Assembly: GCA_016617785.1 (NCBI GenBank)
Contig: JADILM010000005.1
Coordinates: 558,001 to 622,000 of the forward strand
Length of the DNA stretch: 64,000 nucleotides
Source of the DNA: Sporobolomyces roseus
Taxonomy: Eukaryota > Basidiomycota > Microbotryomycetes > Sporidiobolales > Sporidiobolaceae
Direction of reading: 5' to 3'
Both the position numbers and the translations under genes were made by a program. This document shows, in pieces, positions 59,992 through 64,000 of this stretch; the stretch's first letter is position 1, and every line of letters begins with the position of its first letter. The notes beneath the pieces were generated by a model, which was not told the origin of the DNA, did no database searches, and was given only the letters and a program-made list of their open reading frames with translations.

Positions 59992-60369
59992 ACTACGAGA
60001 CGACCTGAAAGCAGGACCGTATAGCTTGAGTATCGATCGTATCCTTGTCTGTAGCGAAGCCAGTAGTAGTAGCGTTTGTTGTAGGGAAAAGTTGATTGAA
60101 ATTGGTGACAAAAAGGTGGAGAAGTGAGTCTTCCCTTCTCTCTCTCTCTCTCTCTCTCTCCATCTCAGGAACACTCAGTATGCGCGTTGTAGGAACTGCT
60201 AAAGAAATGTAATTTGCAAAATAGAAAAAGAAAAATTGGAAAGCGAAAATTTCAACAAGTATAAAATCGTCTCTCTCTCTCTGCACGACGATTCTCATAC
60301 ACTCCCCCGACCTGCAGGCTCTACCAGCCCCACCACGTCGTCCCAACAGCCATGCCTCGTTCGAATAGT
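59992..60369. promoter_or_regulatory. Gap between DNMT1-like and NDUFS8 genes
   Basis: 378 bp containing the DNMT1 promoter, possibly one more 5' exon, and the CT microsatellite. Confidence 0.45.
60137..60160 (+). repeat. (CT)12 microsatellite
   Basis: An uninterrupted CT run between the DNMT1-like and NDUFS8 genes, within the likely DNMT1 promoter or leader. Confidence 0.9.
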
Positions 60370-61706
<1,337 letters not shown>

Positions 61707-62452
61707 GTTTGAACTAGTGGATTAGTGAGGAGAGTTGAGGGAAAAGGAGTTTGCCTCGAAACGATTCGCTCGTTCCAAAGGTTGACAATCGACCATTCAC
61801 TTTAGATTCATTCGACTCGCTTAGGGCTTGCTTGTACACTCTGAATAGTCTGCTCTGACCTGCGCCGTCTCTCGCGCTTTGGTTCTCTTCAGCTCGCCGT
61901 TGTCCTTTTTTCGTTTCATTCTGATTCGCTGTTTCCTACGATTCTATGCTCGAGGTCTACGTGCACCAGATGAGGTCGGGTTGGCCACTACTGCTCTTGG
62001 AGGCCGGCATGTTTGTCTGCGTCGTCCTAGGCTGGCGTCTACGCAATGGATCTGTCGTTTCTCTCCCATTTTGACGAAATCACTTCTCTGATTCTGCTCT
62101 CGTGAAGAAGGCTCGCCAGGGATACTCAACAACGAAGAGTCTCTCTGCATCGAGGGTCTGCGGGGGCGAGGTCGAAATGACTTCTGAGTTGTCCACAGGT
62201 TTCGCGAAATCGACGACTCCTCTGAACTCGAGGGATCATTCCACTCCTTTCATAAGGCAGCAGTCTAATAAGTCTGAGTATGATTGTACAAGCATCATAG
62301 TATTGCAAAGAATCCATTAATCGTTGAAGATACGCACCATAGCCTGATATCGTCGAATCAGAGAAGCGAAATAGTTTAGTCATATATGGTATAAAGCACA
62401 ATGTTGTTGAAACTCAAGCCTTCTGGTATATAGAAACTCCTCCTTAGTCCTT
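61707..62452. other. Intergen upstream of NDUFS8
   Basis: 746 bp between NDUFS8 and the 3' end of the kinase gene. Chance frames only. Confidence 0.5.
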
Positions 62453-64000
62453 TTAGATGACTCCCAGACTAGCCAATTCCCTCCTAAACATTTCCATCCT
62501 CTCTGCGGCATAACTCAAATAATCAAACACTTCACTCTCTACCTCATCCCACTCCTCTTCATCGTCACTCCCTTCCTCCCCTCTAGATTGTTCCAATTTG
62601 AGTTCCTGCAACTCCTTCGCCAAATCTCCAGCACTGATTTCCTCCTCTCTGAGTGAGTCTGGACTCTTACTCCTACTCCTCACTGAGCCACCACTCTTCA
62701 TAGCAGCCTTCTCCTTCCATCCTTCGATACGAGCGAGGAGATCTTCTTTCGCTTGAACGATCCCCCAAACTGCCCACATCGCATGACTGGATGGTTCCCA
62801 AACTTTCACTTCGTCCAATAATTTCTCGACTCGAGGATCTTCACGTGCGGGAGCAGGGGTAGGGTCGGAAGGCTGATCGTACCCGCCATCGCAGCCGACG
62901 TAGGCTCGAAGGAATCGTGCTTTCTCGTTCAGAGTTGGGTAGGGACCGTGGGAAGAGAGAGAGTGGGAAAGGGATTCGTGGTGGTAATCAGCTTGCCATT
63001 CGCAGAAGTGATTCGCTGTGAGTCACGGTTCAACATTCTCAGTTAGATCGTTTAGTAATGAGATTGAGGAAGTGAAGATTGCGCTCACCAATGTCGAATC
63101 CCCTCGGGTTTGCACCAGCGTATTCGAAATCGACGACGATGATCCTCTTGTGATTCCCTCCTTCCCTCTTGACCATTCTCTCCAACTCTTCTTCCTCTTG
63201 TCCTCCCTTGTCCGGAGTCAACAACAACAAATTCCCGTATTGAGTATCATTGTGAGCGAAAACTCGTTTCGATCTTCCTTGGTTCCGTTCGGAAGCGTGT
63301 ACAAACGAACGGTACAACCTCAATTGTTGTTCGAAGAGAGGGAGATTGAGGGCTGCTCGGAGATTTAGAGTTCGAGTAGGGGATGCGAGAGGTGGGATGT
63401 GAGAATCGGTTGAAGTTGTCGAGGGAAGGGTGGAGATGGGAGGTGCCATGTCGAGCGATGAAGGTAAACCTTCGGCATCTCCCGAAGCGGCAGAAATCGA
63501 TCCGTTCCTCGAAGGAGGTTGACTTCGAACCGGTCGATCCAACAACCCGTTGAACCCTTCGATACTAGCCAATTGATCCAATTCGTTCAAGACCAACTTC
63601 GCTTCCCTCGTCCAACGAGTGATGTTCTCCCAGACACAAAGTTTCGTTTGTTCCTTCTTGTGAGATGATCGGGAAGAACCCATCTTGCGACGAGGACGTT
63701 TCTTTGATGAAGCTCGGGATTCGAGTGCGGGTCGAGTGGGAAGTAAAGAAGGGGAAGAAACGACTGATCGAGGAGTTCCGAAGGGTTGAGGAGAACCGAT
63801 TGTCGAATTCGAAGCGACTGATGAAGAGTAAGAACCGTAAGAGGATGAACCGGAGGAAGTGCCGAAGGAGAAGAGGGAAGAGTTGGAAGAAGTTGAATAG
63901 ACTGATGCTCCGCTTGAAACGTTCTTGTTGACGAGAGGATCGATTCCTGGTCGTTCTTGAGATTCTCCATCTTCAGAAGAAGCGACTTTGTTCTGACTGT
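62453..64000 (-). CDS. Choline/ethanolamine kinase, 5' part outside the window
   Basis: The gene runs off the right edge, so the N terminus is missing. Seen: a Ser-rich stretch (GSSRSSHKKEQ), NITRWTREAKLVLNELDQL, the Brenner motif AHNDTQYGNLLLL with catalytic Asp and metal-binding Asn, the choline kinase motif VVDFEYAGANPRGFDI and NHFCEWQADYHHE across the next splice, and WEPSSHAMWAVWGIVQAKEDL toward the end. The enzyme phosphorylates choline or ethanolamine in the Kennedy pathway for phosphatidylcholine and phosphatidylethanolamine. A large Ser/Pro insert separates the first helices from the catalytic loop. Which of the two substrates is preferred cannot be told. Confidence 0.92.

Noticed and set aside
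49276..60160. CT/GA microsatellites as evidence of a mobile element
   Set aside because: They are isolated short runs in leaders or gaps without terminal repeats or target-site duplications.
61879..62320. Small open frames upstream of NDUFS8
   Set aside because: No family, mixed frames, no splice support; taken as intergenic.

Overview
The window is a gene-dense stretch of a fungal nuclear genome, most likely a basidiomycete yeast. Nearly every gene is broken by many short introns (mostly 45-75 nt, GT...AG with CTGAC/CTGAT-like branch sites). The gene set includes mitochondrial complex I (NDUFS8), a DNMT1-type cytosine methyltransferase with BAH domains, a GID5/ARMC8 protein, Dhr1/DHX37, prefoldin 2, Tma22/DENR, Rad14/XPA and a STEEP1 homologue. 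The class within Basidiomycota cannot be fixed from sequence alone. I modelled 24 protein genes with good support plus one weak hypothetical gene. I saw no tRNA, rRNA, CRISPR or transposon.

Left part (1-16 kb): a Sec14-like CRAL-TRIO protein, the Ran GTPase (with a 9-nt microexon), an AA11-like lytic polysaccharide monooxygenase predicted to be membrane-anchored, an ARM-repeat GID5 homologue, a secreted GH3 beta-glucosidase (copy a) and a 14-3-3 protein. Next (16-25 kb): a STYX-type phosphatase that keeps its catalytic cysteine, a CobW/Zng1 zinc chaperone, a small orphan gene (copy Xa) and a peroxisomal D-amino-acid oxidase ending in SKL.

Middle (25-47 kb): a 1313-residue protein with a huge serine-rich N terminus and a C-terminal MDR oxidoreductase domain; a sugar transporter beside a second GH3 beta-glucosidase (copy b), which together look like a glucoside-use pair; Dhr1/DHX37; a Golgi-type O-fucosyltransferase-like protein; and an RRM plus DEAD-box helicase fusion.

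Right part (47-64 kb): prefoldin 2 and Tma22 share a 71-bp bidirectional promoter; then the second orphan gene (copy Xb), Rad14/XPA, a STEEP1 homologue, the DNMT1-like methyltransferase, NDUFS8 and a choline/ethanolamine kinase cut by the right edge.

The least explained signal is the Xa/Xb pair. Two small orphan genes 29 kb apart on opposite strands share exon structure, splice contexts and at least four ordered promoter blocks (one 61 of 64 columns identical), although their proteins have diverged strongly. Other points of note are four inferred GC-AG introns, 8- and 9-nt microexons, and the two GH3 paralogues.
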